Below, piece after piece: positions 1-10,719 of a DNA stretch of 64,000 nt (the first letter of the stretch is position 1; every line of letters begins with the position of its first letter). The position numbers and the translations under genes are program-made. The stretch lies in assembly GCF_964656455.1 (NCBI RefSeq), contig NC_135715.1:149661935-149725934 (forward strand). The letters are read 5' to 3'. The stretch comes from Halichoerus grypus. Its lineage: Eukaryota > Chordata > Mammalia > Carnivora > Phocidae. Below the pieces are notes generated by a model, which worked only from the letters and a program-made list of their open reading frames with translations, was not told where the DNA came from and did not search any database.

Positions 1-24
1 AAACTCCTGACCAGTACTCCTCAA

Positions 25-345
25 AACTGTCAAGATTATCAGAAATAAGAAAAATCTGAGGAACTGTCATAGCTAAGAGGAACCTAAAGAGACATAATGG
101 TAATGTGTCCTAAGTGAGATTCTGAAACAGAAAAAAGATATTAAATAAAGCTAAGGAAAGCTGAATAAAGTATGGACTTTACTTAATGATAATGCATCAA
201 TATTGGTTCATTAATTGTGACAAATGTGCCAAAGTACTGTAAAATATTATCAATATGGTAAATTAGGTATGGGGTATATGGAAGCTCTCATGTTATCTTC
301 ACAATTTTTCTGTAAATAAAATAGAATTATTCTAAAGTTTATTTC
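25..345 (+). mobile_element. Ancient L1M-class LINE 3' end
   Basis: The segment resembles the 3' UTR of old mammalian L1 (L1M) elements. It has a block around a 'gacaaatgtgcc' motif, a 'ggtatatgg' block, and an A-rich end near 'tctgtaaataaaatagaattattctaaa'-type sequence. It is heavily diverged, has no coding capacity and is cut by the window start, so its 5' extent is unknown. The exact subfamily cannot be named by eye. Confidence 0.55.
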
Positions 346-689
346 TAAAAATATGGGCTTAAAAATCATTCCAGCAACTTCAAAAACTACCATATGTATC
401 CAAAGTTAATCAGTAACCTGAACCACATTCACCATTAATCTGGAAAAATGTACTAAAATTACATGTTACAAAGAATAATGCTCCTTAGCCTAACTAGTTA
501 GAACCAAATCCTTAGAATAGATGATACCTTTCCAGTTCTCTCAGGATAAACATCTTCAGCCAACAGGTTGGTTTTTCTTCAGCAGGCTCCTCTTTTCAGG
601 AAGAATAGACTGAAACTGTCATGGGTAGCACAGGAAATACATAGATCACCATCTTGATGTCCGTCACTTTAAATCTAAATACTGACAAC
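346..689. other. No recognisable feature
   Basis: AT-rich single-copy-looking DNA between the old L1 end and the next L1 fragment. I see no open frame of interest, repeat signature or RNA-like fold. Confidence 0.5.
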
Positions 690-696
690 TGTGGAA

Positions 697-915
697 CTTT
701 TTTTATTTTTTTTTATTTTATTATGTCATGTTAATCACCATACATTACATCATTAGTTTTTGATGTAGTGTTCCATGATTCATTGTTTGCGTATAACACC
801 CAGTGCTCCATGCAGTACGTGCCCTCTTTAATACCCATCACCAGGCTAACCCATCCCCCCACCCCCCTCTCCTCTAGAACCCTCAGTTTGTTTCTGAGTC
901 CATAGTATCTCATGG
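697..915 (-). mobile_element. 5'-truncated carnivore L1 3' end
   Basis: A T-rich tract is followed by the antisense L1 3' UTR, including 'gttaatcaccatacattac', the 'aacacccagtgctcc' block and the C-rich 'ccccccacccccctc' stretch. The same sequence recurs at 6986-7730, 44721-44893 and 44986-45168. A short flanking repeat, tgtggaa, at 690-696 and 916-922 fits a target-site duplication. Only about 220 bp of the element was inserted. Confidence 0.9.
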
Positions 916-950
916 TGTGGAAATTTTTAAAAAGTGAAGCATAACAATTG

Positions 951-1039
951 CTAGCCCTGGGGTCAGGCAGATCTGACTGGGCTACTCACTGTCTCTGTTC
1001 CATTGAACAAGTTACTTAACCTGTCTCATCTCTTTTCCC

Positions 1040-1078
<39 letters not shown>

Positions 1079-1385
1079 TTTTATTTATTTATTTGAGAGA
1101 GAGAATGAGAGACAGAGAGCATGAGAGGGAGGAGGGTCAGAGGGAGAAGCAGACTCCCTGCCGAGCAGGGAGCCCGATGCGGGACTCGATCCCGGGACTC
1201 CAGGATCATGACCTGAGCCGAAGGCAGTTGCTTAACCAACTGAGCCACCCAGGCGCCCTCTTTTCCCAGTTTTTAAAATAGATATAATAATACAACTCAC
1301 CTCATAGGCTCATTGTGTGATTTACTTGAAAGAGTGTATGGAAAACACTTAACACAGAACTTGACACATAGTTTGCTCTCAAAAA
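951..1385 (+). mobile_element. MIR SINE split by a younger Can-SINE
   Basis: An ancient tRNA-derived MIR: 'aacaagttacttaacctgtctc' lies upstream of 1041, and 'tcacctcataggctcattgtgtg' and 'cttaacacagaacttgacacatag' lie downstream of 1274. The two halves are collinear and separated by the SINE at 1046-1258. The MIR is much more diverged than its guest, as expected for a pre-placental repeat. Confidence 0.8.
1046..1258 (-). mobile_element. Can-SINE, young
   Basis: Antisense tRNA-Lys-derived SINE. A long T tract (antisense tail) is followed by 'aagattttatttatttatttgag', a purine-rich CT-repeat equivalent, and the head 'gagccacccaggcgccc'. The flanking duplication tcttttcccagtttt at 1031-1045 and 1259-1273 is essentially perfect, so this is a recent L1-mediated insertion into the MIR. 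Confidence 0.96.
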
Positions 1386-1429
1386 AGATTAGCCAGATTT
1401 TTAATTTCTTCAAAACTTGTCCTCACTTG

Positions 1430-1800
1430 TTGTGGTAGTTATTAGAACTATTTGCCAAATATTTCTAGGTCTACCTCCATTCCAGGCAAGTGGTAAATTA
1501 CACTCTGTGGTCCTTTTCTGGTTGGGAGGGCTGTGACATTCTGGCCAAAAGATTGTGAGCAAAAGTGATGCATGTCACTTCCAAGTCAATAGGAGATCCT
1601 GTACAAGTCCTTCTCTTTGGCAAGGCGACCACTCATGTTCAGGCAGATGTCTGACTACTCTGTCACCCTCAGCCTCTGAGTAATATCAATTAGTAAAACT
1701 CTAATGTTGGCCCACAATGAACACACTTAGAAGTAAACCTTTCAAGTCCTAAGCCACCAAGATTTGATAAGCATAACCTAGCCTGACCTGCCTCACATAT
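1430..1800 (+). mobile_element. Ancient LTR-like repeat, family uncertain
   Basis: The stretch has the feel of an old mammalian interspersed LTR: 'tatttctaggtctacctcc', 'ttctggttgggagggctgtgac', and a late 'aagccaccaagatttgataagcataacctagcctgacctg'. I recall this order from dispersed mammalian repeats, possibly MaLR-like, but cannot name the family. There is no coding potential. Confidence 0.35.
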
Positions 1801-1851
1801 TTCAGTTCTCAACATTTGTGACAAGCTTCTTATAACCTGTAACTCAAATCA

Positions 1852-2055
1852 AGGGCGCCTGGGTGGGTCAGTCAGTTAAGCGTCTGCCTTTGGCTCAAGT
1901 CATGATCCCAGGGTCCTGGGATTGAGTCCACGTTGGGCTCCTTGCTCTGCAGGAAGCCTGCTTCTCCCTCTCCCTCTGCCTACAGCTCCCCCTGCTTGTG
2001 CTCTCTCTCTCTGTCTCTCTTTCTGTCAAATAAATAAATAAAATCTTTTAAAACT
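1852..2055 (+). mobile_element. Can-SINE
   Basis: Sense SINE: head 'agggcgcctgggtgggtcag', tRNA-related body with degenerate pol III A and B boxes, a (CT)n block near 2005-2030, 'caaataaataaataaaatc', and an A-rich tail. The head and body carry several substitutions, so it is older than the copies at 1046 or 6754. No clear TSD was found. Confidence 0.93.
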
Positions 2056-2989
2056 ATATAAAAAAATTAATATGCCAATTTGAAACAGGCTTTTATACAG
2101 ACCTGGCTCTGTTAACAGAATAGTTAAAAATACTAAGAATGCCTAGTACAAAGATAATGAGGTATTACCCGTGTTATATAAAAACAGCAGAACTCCTTAA
2201 ACATTGTAAAAGAAGGAAAGGAAATACTTACTGAATATATTTACCACAGTTTTCCTGACCCAAGGATCTAACCTCATTCAATATTCATAGTTTTTTTTCA
2301 AAGAATTAGTAATCAATTATTTAGAAAAGTCTTTTAATTCTATTTTTTAATATTTTAGTGTTCCTAATCAATGAACACTTTTTTGTTTAATGTGGTAACC
2401 AAATACAGCTAGTTCTTGCAAACCCAAGGATTGACCAGAATATAAGGCATGCTTGAGTAACAAAAATTTTGCTGGAGTGTTTTACTGTTTGGATATGGGA
2501 GTTGTTCTTGCTATTTCTGTTTATTTTATGAGGCCATTTATGATATCTATATTGACACTTCTGAGCTAGCCTCCAGTTTACTATTGTGTAAACATGCACA
2601 CGTGTGTGTGTGTGTGTAAGAGAGAGAGCACACAAGAAAGCAATTGGAAAAAGTTCTTTTGAAACTATATCCTTTAAGGAGAGAGAAAAATTGAAACTTC
2701 GAGCAAGGCAGAGTGAACCCCTCTGCTGGCTACTATCCTTGAATATCAGCATCTGTCTTCTGAAATAGGCTACCATAACAAAAACTGGCACTGTTCCCCT
2801 TAATGCTAGACTACATGTCAAAATTTCCCCAAGGCTTGAAAAATCACAACTGTATTTTACTTATTAAAGTCCTGGATCTATCAACACCTAAACCTGCTTG
2901 TATTTCCAGGTCTTGCACCTTTAGAGAAAGTTAAAACAATTTGAAAAGATGCCTTGAATTCTAATAATCTACATGCATAGTGCAATTTC
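2056..2989. other. No recognisable gene; contains a short (GT)n
   Basis: Unassigned AT-rich DNA. It holds a GT dinucleotide run at about 2601-2617 followed by (GA)n. A 144-codon reverse frame at 2387-2821 has no recognisable domain and runs through the dinucleotide repeat, so I treat it as chance. Confidence 0.5.
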
Positions 2990-3150
2990 TCACGCGTGTC
3001 ATTTCATTTGGTGCTCACAAAAATCCTAGAAGACAGGCAAGGCAAGAAATATTATATTGATGTTATAGAAAGAAAAGCTGAAGTTGAGATAAAATAACTG
3101 ATTTCCAGAAGGTCACATATCACAACTACAAGGCAGGACTAGAAGGGGTC
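2990..3150 (-). mobile_element. MIR SINE, antisense
   Basis: Antisense MIR core: 'tcatttggtgctcacaaaaatcc', a position equivalent to the 'bridge' A-rich block, then 'gaaggtcacatatcacaac' followed by 'aaggcaggactag'. These are the familiar reverse-complement MIR blocks (count-down from the 3' end to the tRNA-related part), moderately diverged. Confidence 0.7.
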
Positions 3151-4640
3151 ATCCAACATGACATCTTCCCAATAGCAACAATGCTTCCACCCAAGCCCAG
3201 GAGGTAAGACATAATTAAAGAGTTACTGGTAAAAGTGGCCTCTAAAAGTAAAAGGGGAAAGATTTTTAAAGATATGTATCCCTGGGGAAATTCCTTTGAT
3301 AAAATGGAATGTCCTTTAGAGATTAATTTCTCTATTCTCATATTTTTTCATATTTTCCTCTTATTAACTACAACCAGAGAATCCTTCCGTGAAACAAATG
3401 GATAGCTAGCTGAGGCATGAACAGTTCTGATCAAACAAATCATTTAATTAGGATGTTACCTATCTCCTCAAGGAACACATTTTCTATCAGTATCATAATA
3501 TTCCATATCATCCCATTGGCATATGTTTCAACACAACCTTATTTCACCAGGCAGCCATTTATTTCATTTAATTACACTTTGAAATTCAGTACCTGGATTC
3601 CCTAGGTGGCCTAAAGGTGCCTCCACAGAAACTCACATGTGGTAAAACAAATGACCGAGGACAGAGGGAGCACTAAATGGTGCAGGCAGGTCAAATTGCA
3701 CAGTTTGGCACTGCATTTAGTAAATTATAGTCAAGCAGCTTTTAGTTGTGTCCTAACTGTCCATTTTCAGATGGTACTTCTGCCAAACACCAGATCACTA
3801 GGCCTCATTAAAAAGCTCAAATAGCACATTCAAATTTGAAACTATAGGTCTTATTTATTTCTGGTTTTTCAGCTGGCAGACATGAAAAGCACTTTTGAGC
3901 AGAAAAAAAAAAAGATGAAGAAATAACTTACAGTGAATGGAAAATGTTAGGAAAGCGAGGGCTAGACAATTCTATGAGTCACTACTGAGATATCTAAAGG
4001 GATAGGGATTCCAGTCCACTCATTAAAGTGTGGGCTGAAATGTTGCTTTATTTTTCAAGAATTTCCATGGGAGGCACTTGGAGGGAAAAACAGGCAGTGG
4101 TCACACTTGACTACAGCCAGAAAAGGCGTATCTTGAGAGTGGTGACACCGGCACAACTTGAAGACACTCTACAACATAGATGAGATTTCCAGTCGCAAAT
4201 GATTTTAAGAGACTTGACAGCACTACTTCAAAAGCAAACATGATCCTCCAGAAAACTGTTCTAAATGAACAAATGTAGCTTCTAAAATTATTTTTACTTT
4301 ACTTCTGGGTTCATAAATACAAAAGAGTTAGTTTTGTCTAAGATTTAAAATCTTAGAATGCCTATTTCTAAAAAGGGAGAAAAATATTCTAAGATAGGAA
4401 CTAATTTTAGATTCACAATTTTCTTTGTAGGAAGAAATTGTCACCTATTAATTTTTCACAACGGGAACAAAATGAAGAAACGAGTGAATACCATAATATC
4501 TACTACCTATTTCCTAGGGGGAAAAAATGGTTTATGCCTTGGAGACAGTCTGCGTAAATTTGAGAAGTGTCAGTTCTATCCCTGAGAAGCCATGGTGGGC
4601 AGTAACTGGAACACAGTGAAATCCCCACCCCATCATTTAG
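3151..4640. other. No recognisable feature
   Basis: AT-rich sequence with only short chance frames (62, 61 and 75 codons) that lack low-divergence repeats or domain motifs. No promoter, exon-like GT/AG pair with coding bias, or structured RNA could be supported. Confidence 0.45.
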
Positions 4641-4780
4641 TAGCTTAAAGTTTCGGTGTCCTCTATAAAAATGAAAAAAAAAAAAAAAGTACCTAATTCA
4701 GGGAGTTACTGTGAATTTAATTAAATAACATCTGCAAAGCACTTAGCACATAATTAATGGTAGTTGTTTTTATTATTAAA
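4641..4780 (+). mobile_element. MIR SINE fragment with A-run expansion
   Basis: The 3' half of a MIR: 'tgtcctctataaaaatg' is followed by an A run at about 4674-4688, then 'taattcagggagttactgtg', 'aaagcacttagcacata' and an ending at 'tattatta'. The A run sits where MIRs normally read straight on, so it is an expansion after insertion. Confidence 0.65.
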
Positions 4781-6237
4781 TTTTTAAGAAACATTTTTCC
4801 ACAAAAAGGTAAAGAACAGCTGACTACATAATGTTATTTCCAGTTTTGTTACTGACCACTGAGATTCAGCATAGATGGGCCACAAGCACACTGAACACAG
4901 GATCAATGACTTAAGGAAGGATAAGGGGAATGCAAGAGATATATATATAATGATGTGTATGTGGAAAAGCCCCACTTTCAGGCCCCTCCTCCATTCAGCC
5001 TGACAAGTATTTGATGGGCTCCCACTGTGGCCCCTCTCCTCCAGAGATGCCTCATGCCCGCTTTCAAGAGCTACTCTCAATGATAAGACATGATTTGCAC
5101 ACATGGAACAATGAAATATATGATTAGATAGTAAAATGAATAGTATAATAAAGGTTATAAAGTGGATATTTAACAAATCATGTCAAATTATAAGATTTAG
5201 AGCCATACACGTGCAGAGCCAGGTGCAAAAAAAAAAAAAATTATGATGATTAATCTTAATATATCTCAAAATGTTATGCTCTACTAATCTGCAAAAAAAA
5301 AGAGTAAAATTCCAACAACTTTTGGTCACTTCATTTTAGACATCTAGTTTACTTATGATTTCTAAATTAAACTGGAAATCCACTAACTTGGGTTTCATCT
5401 ATCTGAATTTTAAATGTAATATTTACCTAATAATTTCTCAAACATCTCAAAGATATAAAATTAGGATTGTTTCACCTTTATGAGATCAAACCATTCAAGG
5501 ATTCCTCAAATTGTGTATTATACATGTGCAAGAGGCAAAGAGCAACGGCAGTGAAGTGTTCAACAGATGTCAACAGCGCCATAGGAAAAAAGATCAGAAA
5601 AGAAAGTATGCCCCCTGGTGTTTATGGAATGAACAGATGTCCAACCGTTTCTGAACACGAATCATAGCTGAAAAAAGAAGTTTGAGTTGCTTCCCTCTAA
5701 TTTTCTAGGTCTTGATTCCAGTGTGTCGTAACAAGTTTATGACCATGCATATGTAACTAAAGTTACTGCAGACAAGTCTAGTCCTTGCCTCTCTCCTCTG
5801 TAAAATACAGAGGTATAAGCTTGTTTATCTATCTTCTTGTGCTGATCTTCTTCCTATTTGAAATTTTTACGACCTGAAAGTAAAAGAAGATGTGTTTTCC
5901 TGAGTATGATTATGTAGTTATTTAAAAGCTCTATATGCAAGATCAAACAGTCAATAATGTAACTGTCTGGTGGCAAAACGAAAGGAATCATATTGAATTG
6001 CCATCATTCCTTCAGCCTTTAGCCCACACCAGAAATCAGAGTAAATCACACGTAAGAATCTCAGTGAACTGATAGGAACTCCAGCACTTAGAAACTGGCT
6101 ATTGACCTACTTGTTTCATATAGCTCTACAAACTCACAAATATTTTTTTGGACTCACAAATATTTTTGACATTAATCATTCACAGTCATTTTTGCTACAT
6201 GCTCTTATTGATTGAGGGTACACTTATAATTAAAGAG
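4781..6237. other. No recognisable feature
   Basis: Unassigned. It includes an A run at 5228-5241 and a 130-codon reverse frame at 4784-5176 with no recognisable domain. I see no repeat family here. Confidence 0.45.
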
Positions 6238-6470
6238 CAGTATAATCTGTGGTTATGAGCATAGACCCTGGGACCCAGACTGCCTGATTTCAAATCCCAG
6301 CTACACTGCTGACTAGTTGGTGGCATAAGCTTGGGATAGTTACTCAATGTCTTTGCCTCCTTTCTCTCATCCATAAAATTGGGATCATATTTATAGCTAC
6401 CTCATGGGGTTATATATACCAATATATAATAGAACTCGGCCTGTAGTAATTACTACACAAGAGATTACCA
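6238..6470 (+). mobile_element. MIR SINE, near complete
   Basis: The blocks run in sense order: 'tggttatgagcatagaccc', 'agactgcctgatttcaaatcccagctacactgctgactag', 'gatagttactcaatgtctttgcc', 'cataaaattgggatcat', 'acctcatggggtt', and a degenerate end. It is among the best preserved MIRs in the window and keeps a tRNA-like B-box region ('tttcaaatccc'). Confidence 0.85.
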
Positions 6471-6753
6471 ACATCAACATTATTTGTTATTTTATTACTA
6501 TTTCATTTCTTCACTTTAGCCTATTGTGTATTGCTACAATGCTTCATGCAAAATAAGGTTTTTAGGTTGGAATAATTTAAAATGTACTGGAGTATCCAGA
6601 AATAATCAAGAAATATGTATCTATGGGAAGAAAATAATACAACTTTGCTGATATATACAAAAGAGGAAATGCAATGTTTATGAATATGAAAAAAGAATAT
6701 TATAATGATGTAGTATCAACATAAATGTTTTTATTTAAAAGTAACAATAAATC

Positions 6754-6950
6754 GGGGCACCTGGGTGGCTCAGTCGTTAAGCGTCTGCCTTCGGCTCAGG
6801 TCGTGATCTCAGGGTCCTGGGATCGAGCTCCACATCGGGCTCCCTGCTCGGGGGGAAGCCTGCTTCTCCCTCCCCCACTCCCCCTGCTTGTGTTCCCTCT
6901 CTTGCTGTGTCTCTCTCTGTCAAATAAATAAATAAAATCTTAAAAAAAAA
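6754..6950 (+). mobile_element. Can-SINE, young, 17-bp perfect TSD
   Basis: Full SINE with head 'ggggcacctgggtggctcag', A-box-like 'tggctcagtcg', body 'cttcggctcaggtcgtgatc', a pyrimidine-rich block, AATAAA-type 'aaataaataaataaaatc', and an A tail. The duplication aaaagtaacaataaatc flanks it at 6737-6753 and 6951-6967 without mismatch, so the insertion is recent. The arctoid-type 'cttcggctcagg' is informative for taxonomy. Confidence 0.97.
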
Positions 6951-6985
6951 AAAAGTAACAATAAATCTAATTCAAGCTGACTTTA

Positions 6986-7115
6986 TTTTTTAATCTTTTT
7001 TTTATTATTATGTTATGTTAATCACCATACATTACATCATTAGTTTTTGATGTAGTGTTCCATGATTCATTGTTCGCGTATAACACCCAATGCTCCATTC
7101 AGTATGTGCCCTCTT

Positions 7116-7147
<32 letters not shown>

Positions 7148-7730
7148 GAGAGAGAGAGAATGAGAGAGAGCAAGCACATGAGAGGGGGGAGGGTCAGAGG
7201 GAGAAGCAGACTCCCTGCCGAGCAGGGAGCCCGATGCGGGACTCGATCCAGGGACTCCAGGATCATGACCTGAGCCGAAGGCAGTCGCTTAACCAACTGA
7301 GCCACCCAGGCGCCCAGTATGTGCCCTCTTTAATACCCATCACCAGGCTAACCCATCCTCCCACCCCCCTCCCCTCTAGAACCCTCAGTTTGTTTTTCAG
7401 AGTCCATCGTCTCTCATGGTTCGTCTCCCCCTCCGATTCTGCCCCCCTTCATTCTTTCCCTCCTGCTATCTTCTTTTTTTTAACATATAATGTATTACTT
7501 GCTTCAGAGGTACAGATCTGTGATTCAACAGTCTTGCACAATTCACAGCGCTCACCATAGCACACACCCTCCCCAATGTCAATCACCCAGCCACCCCATC
7601 CCTCCCACCCCCCACCACTTCAGCAATCCTCAGTTTGTTTCCTGAGATTAAGAATTCCTCATATCAGTGAGGTCATATGATACATGTCTTTCTCTGATTG
7701 ACTTATTTCGCTCAGCAGAATACCCTCCAG
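6986..7730 (-). mobile_element. 5'-truncated L1, carries a nested SINE
   Basis: The antisense L1 3' UTR starts with a T-rich tail, then 'gttaatcaccatacattac', the 'acccagtgctcc' equivalent, 'cagtttgtttttcagagtcc', and the second half ending at 'tgacttatttcgctcagcag', so truncation falls within or just after the ORF2 end. The TSD tcaagctgacttta lies at 6972-6985 and 7731-7744. A SINE interrupts it at 7116-7314. Confidence 0.95.
7116..7314 (-). mobile_element. Can-SINE nested in L1
   Basis: T tract, 'aatttatttatttgagagag', purine-rich block, 'cccgatgcgggactcgatcc', and head 'gccacccaggcgcc'. The host L1 sequence cagtatgtgccctctt is duplicated at 7100-7115 and 7315-7330, so the SINE inserted after the L1. 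Its head and body are very close to the copy at 1046-1258. Confidence 0.96.
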
Positions 7731-7760
7731 TCAAGCTGACTTTAACACCTAAAGAGAACT

Positions 7761-7985
7761 GGGGCACCTGGATGGCCCAGTTCATTAAGCATCTAACTCT
7801 TGGTTTCAGCTAGGTTGTGATCTCAGGGTTGTGAGATTGAGAGCCCCCCATCAGGTTCCATGTTCAGCATGGAGTCTGCTTGAGATTCTCTCTTCCTCTC
7901 CCTCTGCCCCTCTCGCTCATGCTCGTGCATGCTCCCTCTCTAAAATAAATAAATAAATCTTTAAAACTAAATAAATAAAAATAAA
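7761..7985 (+). mobile_element. Can-SINE, older subtype
   Basis: Diverged sense copy: 'ctggggcacctggatggccc', 'taactcttggtttcagc', 'agattctctcttcc', then 'taaaataaataaataaatc' and an A-rich tail. The 'aactcttggttt' version of the body marks an older carnivore SINE subtype shared with 27461, 54086 and 61158. It lies directly after the L1 TSD. No clean TSD of its own was found. Confidence 0.88.
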
Positions 7986-9266
7986 ATAAAACCTAAAAAG
8001 AATCTGGTGACTCTAATAACGAGAAAATCAGACATATCAAATAAAGTCTGATCCAGTGGTCCAACAGTGACAAAAAATACATGAATTCTTTCTATCTCAG
8101 TTCTTTGCCTACATCTTCCTTCCAAAGCCACAAGCATAGACTTCTTTTCCCAGCATCCCCAAGGAGTACTGACATTCCCTGTAATTTGGAATTCCTGCAG
8201 TTGGGTCACTGGCCCACCATCTGTGTGACAAGAAAGATGGAATGGAATGATTGGTTTAGCTTCCCTGAAATCATACGGGTCTCCAAAGGAAGAAAAAGGT
8301 CTGATACAAATGGGATAGGTAGAAACATATTTTAAGAAGACACACAACAAATATTGATCCACCTAAAATTAATTTGTAGGCAAACGGAATCCAACTAAAA
8401 TTCCCATGTAGTTTTGGAGGATCATTTAAGAATTTTAATCATTGAGAACTTCAGAAAAATGCACATGAGAAAAAAGCTAATTTGAGGACAAATACAACAG
8501 TAATGTTGGATAGCAATTTGATCTGCCATATATAAAAACATATAAAGTTATGATAATTAAAACAGTGTAGTACAGGTGTAAAAGCAGGCAGATAAATCAT
8601 TCAATAAATAATAGTATAACTGAATAACCACTTAGAAAAATTAAATTTTAGATCTTCCATTTAGACTGCATACCAGAATAATTATAAATGGAGAAAGAGT
8701 TAAGTCAAAAAAATTAAGCCATTAAAAATGAGTACTTCTAAATGTAACCATTTAAAAAATATAAACAAATAAATAAAAGGAAAAGTTAAAAAAAAGAAAA
8801 TCTTCTTGCATACTTAAACTTTTCTTTAGCAAACTGGAAAAAATTAAATAAATAAAAAATATTTATGAGTAAATATGATTTTTCTGAATTGGGAAGGGCT
8901 TCCTTTATACAAAAACAAAGATGAAAATGAAAAGATTGTTAGATGTGACTAATTAAAGGAACTAAATTAAAATACCTTTTCACTTAAATCAAATTTTATA
9001 ACAAAATCAAAAGGTAAACCACATTCCAAGAAAAACATTTGCCTTAAATTTAACAAGGCATAGAAATAAATAATGCTAAGAGATCAATTAATTAAAACAA
9101 TTAAAAATGTAAAAGAAAACTGGTAAATGATATACTTCATAAAAGAATATTCATAATTAACAGGAAAAAGTTGTTAATCTTTCAAGTTGGAAAAGAAATA
9201 AATATTAAAGCAATAAAGTATAACCTTTAAGGCATAAAAGAGCAAAAATTAAAATATATATAATAA

Positions 9267-9613
9267 TGCCTTAGTCAGTTTGGTCTGTTGTATGTAAGTG
9301 CCATAGACTGGGTAGCTTATAAACAACAGGAATTTATTTCTCACAGTTTTGATGTTAGAAGTCTGACACCAGGGTGCTAGGATGCTCAAGTTCAGGTAAG
9401 AGCACCCTTCCAGGTTGTAGACTGCAGACCTCTTGTATCCTCACTTGGTGGAAATAGAGTAAACTAGCTCTCTGGATGATTATCAGGGCACTAATCCTAT
9501 CCATGAGGGCTCCGTCCTCATGACCTAATTACCATCCAAAGGCCCCACTTCCAATCATATTGTGGATTAGATTTCAATATATGAATGGGGGGGCAAACAT
9601 TCAGTTCATAATA
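9267..9613 (-). mobile_element. ERVL-MaLR solitary LTR, antisense
   Basis: A non-coding retroviral-like LTR: 'ttagtcagtttggtctg', 'agactgggtagcttataaac', 'aggaatttatttctcacag', 'ctcatgacctaattaccatcc', 'aaaggccccacttcc', 'tttcaatatatgaatgg', 'aacattcagttcata'. This is the reverse complement order of MLT1/MST-class LTRs of the MaLR superfamily. No internal region is adjacent, so it is a solitary LTR. It sits inside the L1ME body. Confidence 0.8.
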
Positions 9614-10044
9614 ATTGGTATACAGTAAGGAAGTATTGTCATACATATATAAAAGGATTATATATTGATTAAATTTCCTACAGAAAAATAGTTAACAATC
9701 TCTCTCAATAATCTCAAATATATTTTAATCCTTTGACTCAATTTCTATTTTAACAATCTATCCTAGATTGTTATTAAAGATTTATTATTAAAGATGTCAT
9801 TAAAAAACAAAGACTTAAACACAAAAATATTCATCACATCATTATCAAATAAAAAATGAAAACAATAAAAAATGTTCCATAATAAGGGAACTAGAAAATA
9901 AATTAAGGTTATATCTATATTATGCAATAATATGCAAAGGCTAAAGATAGGTATAAAAAGTATCTACAGGTGTGAGAAAATTCTAAAAGTTGAGAGAAAA
10001 ACAGTATACAAAACGTGTGTTTTTGTGTGTTCACGTCTGTGGTA

Positions 10045-10053
10045 TGTGTGTTT

Positions 10054-10089
<36 letters not shown>
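10045..10089. repeat. (TG)n microsatellite
   Basis: An imperfect TG array that becomes a pure run of about 14 units at its end. It lies inside the old L1ME 3' region. Length variation between individuals is likely by analogy with other pure runs of this kind. Confidence 0.9.
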
Positions 10090-10092
<3 letters not shown>

Positions 10093-10301
10093 CTCACTGA
10101 GGGAAATTGGAGAGAAATAAACAAAAATTGTTAACAGACCCCTGAGTAGAATACAGGTGATTTTTATTTTCTTTTTTATAAGAATTTTCTATAGTACCTA
10201 CTTTAAAATAATATAATGAAATCAAAAGCACTTTTAATGTATTAGAAAAGCTTTCATTTGCAGTTAGGTTATTATGAGTTATTTGGAAAATAACCCCTTT
10301 T

Positions 10302-10503
10302 ATTTATTTTTAATTTTTCAAAAAGATCTTATTTATTTTTTTGACAGAGAGAGAACAAGCAGGGGGAGAAACAGGCAGAGGGAGAGGGAGAAGCAGGCTC
10401 CTGGCTGAGCAAGGAGCCTGATGCAGGGCTCAATCCCAGGACCCTGAGATCATGACCTGACCCAAAGGCAGATGCTTAACCAACTGAGCCACCCAGGTGC
10501 CCC
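10302..10503 (-). mobile_element. Can-SINE
   Basis: Antisense copy with 'atcttatttatttttttgac', 'aacaagcagggggag', 'gcaggctcctggctgagc' and head 'gagccacccaggtgcccc'. The TSD aaaataacccctttt at 10287-10301 recurs, one base diverged, at 10504-10518. The copy has several substitutions and so is of intermediate age. Confidence 0.94.
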
Positions 10504-10719
10504 AAAATAACCCTTTTTTAAAGAAAACATTCAATCATTAATATACATTATGTATAAATTCCTATTTTCATGCATCAGGTTTGTTTACAATGATGTACAT
10601 TTGCAAAATACAGTAAAGAAGTGTGTTTTAGTCATTATTAATCCCTGAAAAAAAATGTATGACCAAAAATAACTTCCCCAAAATACTTCTCAAATATAAT
10701 AGTGTCTTTTACTAGTTTT

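Larger units (their letters stand above)
8530..10240 (+). mobile_element. L1ME-type LINE body, interrupted by a MaLR LTR
   Basis: A-rich sense L1 with the diverged ORF2-end order. 'ataattaaaacagtgtagtac' comes first and an A-rich linker follows. After the LTR comes the 'attcatcacatcattatca ... caataaaaaatgttccataataagggaactag' equivalent of the L1ME ORF2 tail, ending at 'aattttctatagtacctac'. All frames are broken. The LTR at 9267-9613 splits it. A (TG)n expanded within its 3' part at about 10045-10089. Confidence 0.65.

Noticed and set aside
1003..1281. 92-codon + frame with a poly-Phe run
   Set aside because: The Phe run is the T tract of an antisense SINE and the rest is antisense SINE sequence.
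2387..2821. 144-codon reverse frame as a gene
   Set aside because: It reads through a dinucleotide repeat (THTHTRVHV) and has no domain.
6754..6950. tRNA gene in the SINE head
   Set aside because: tRNA-related but lacks a foldable cloverleaf and intact B box; these are SINEs with tails and TSDs.
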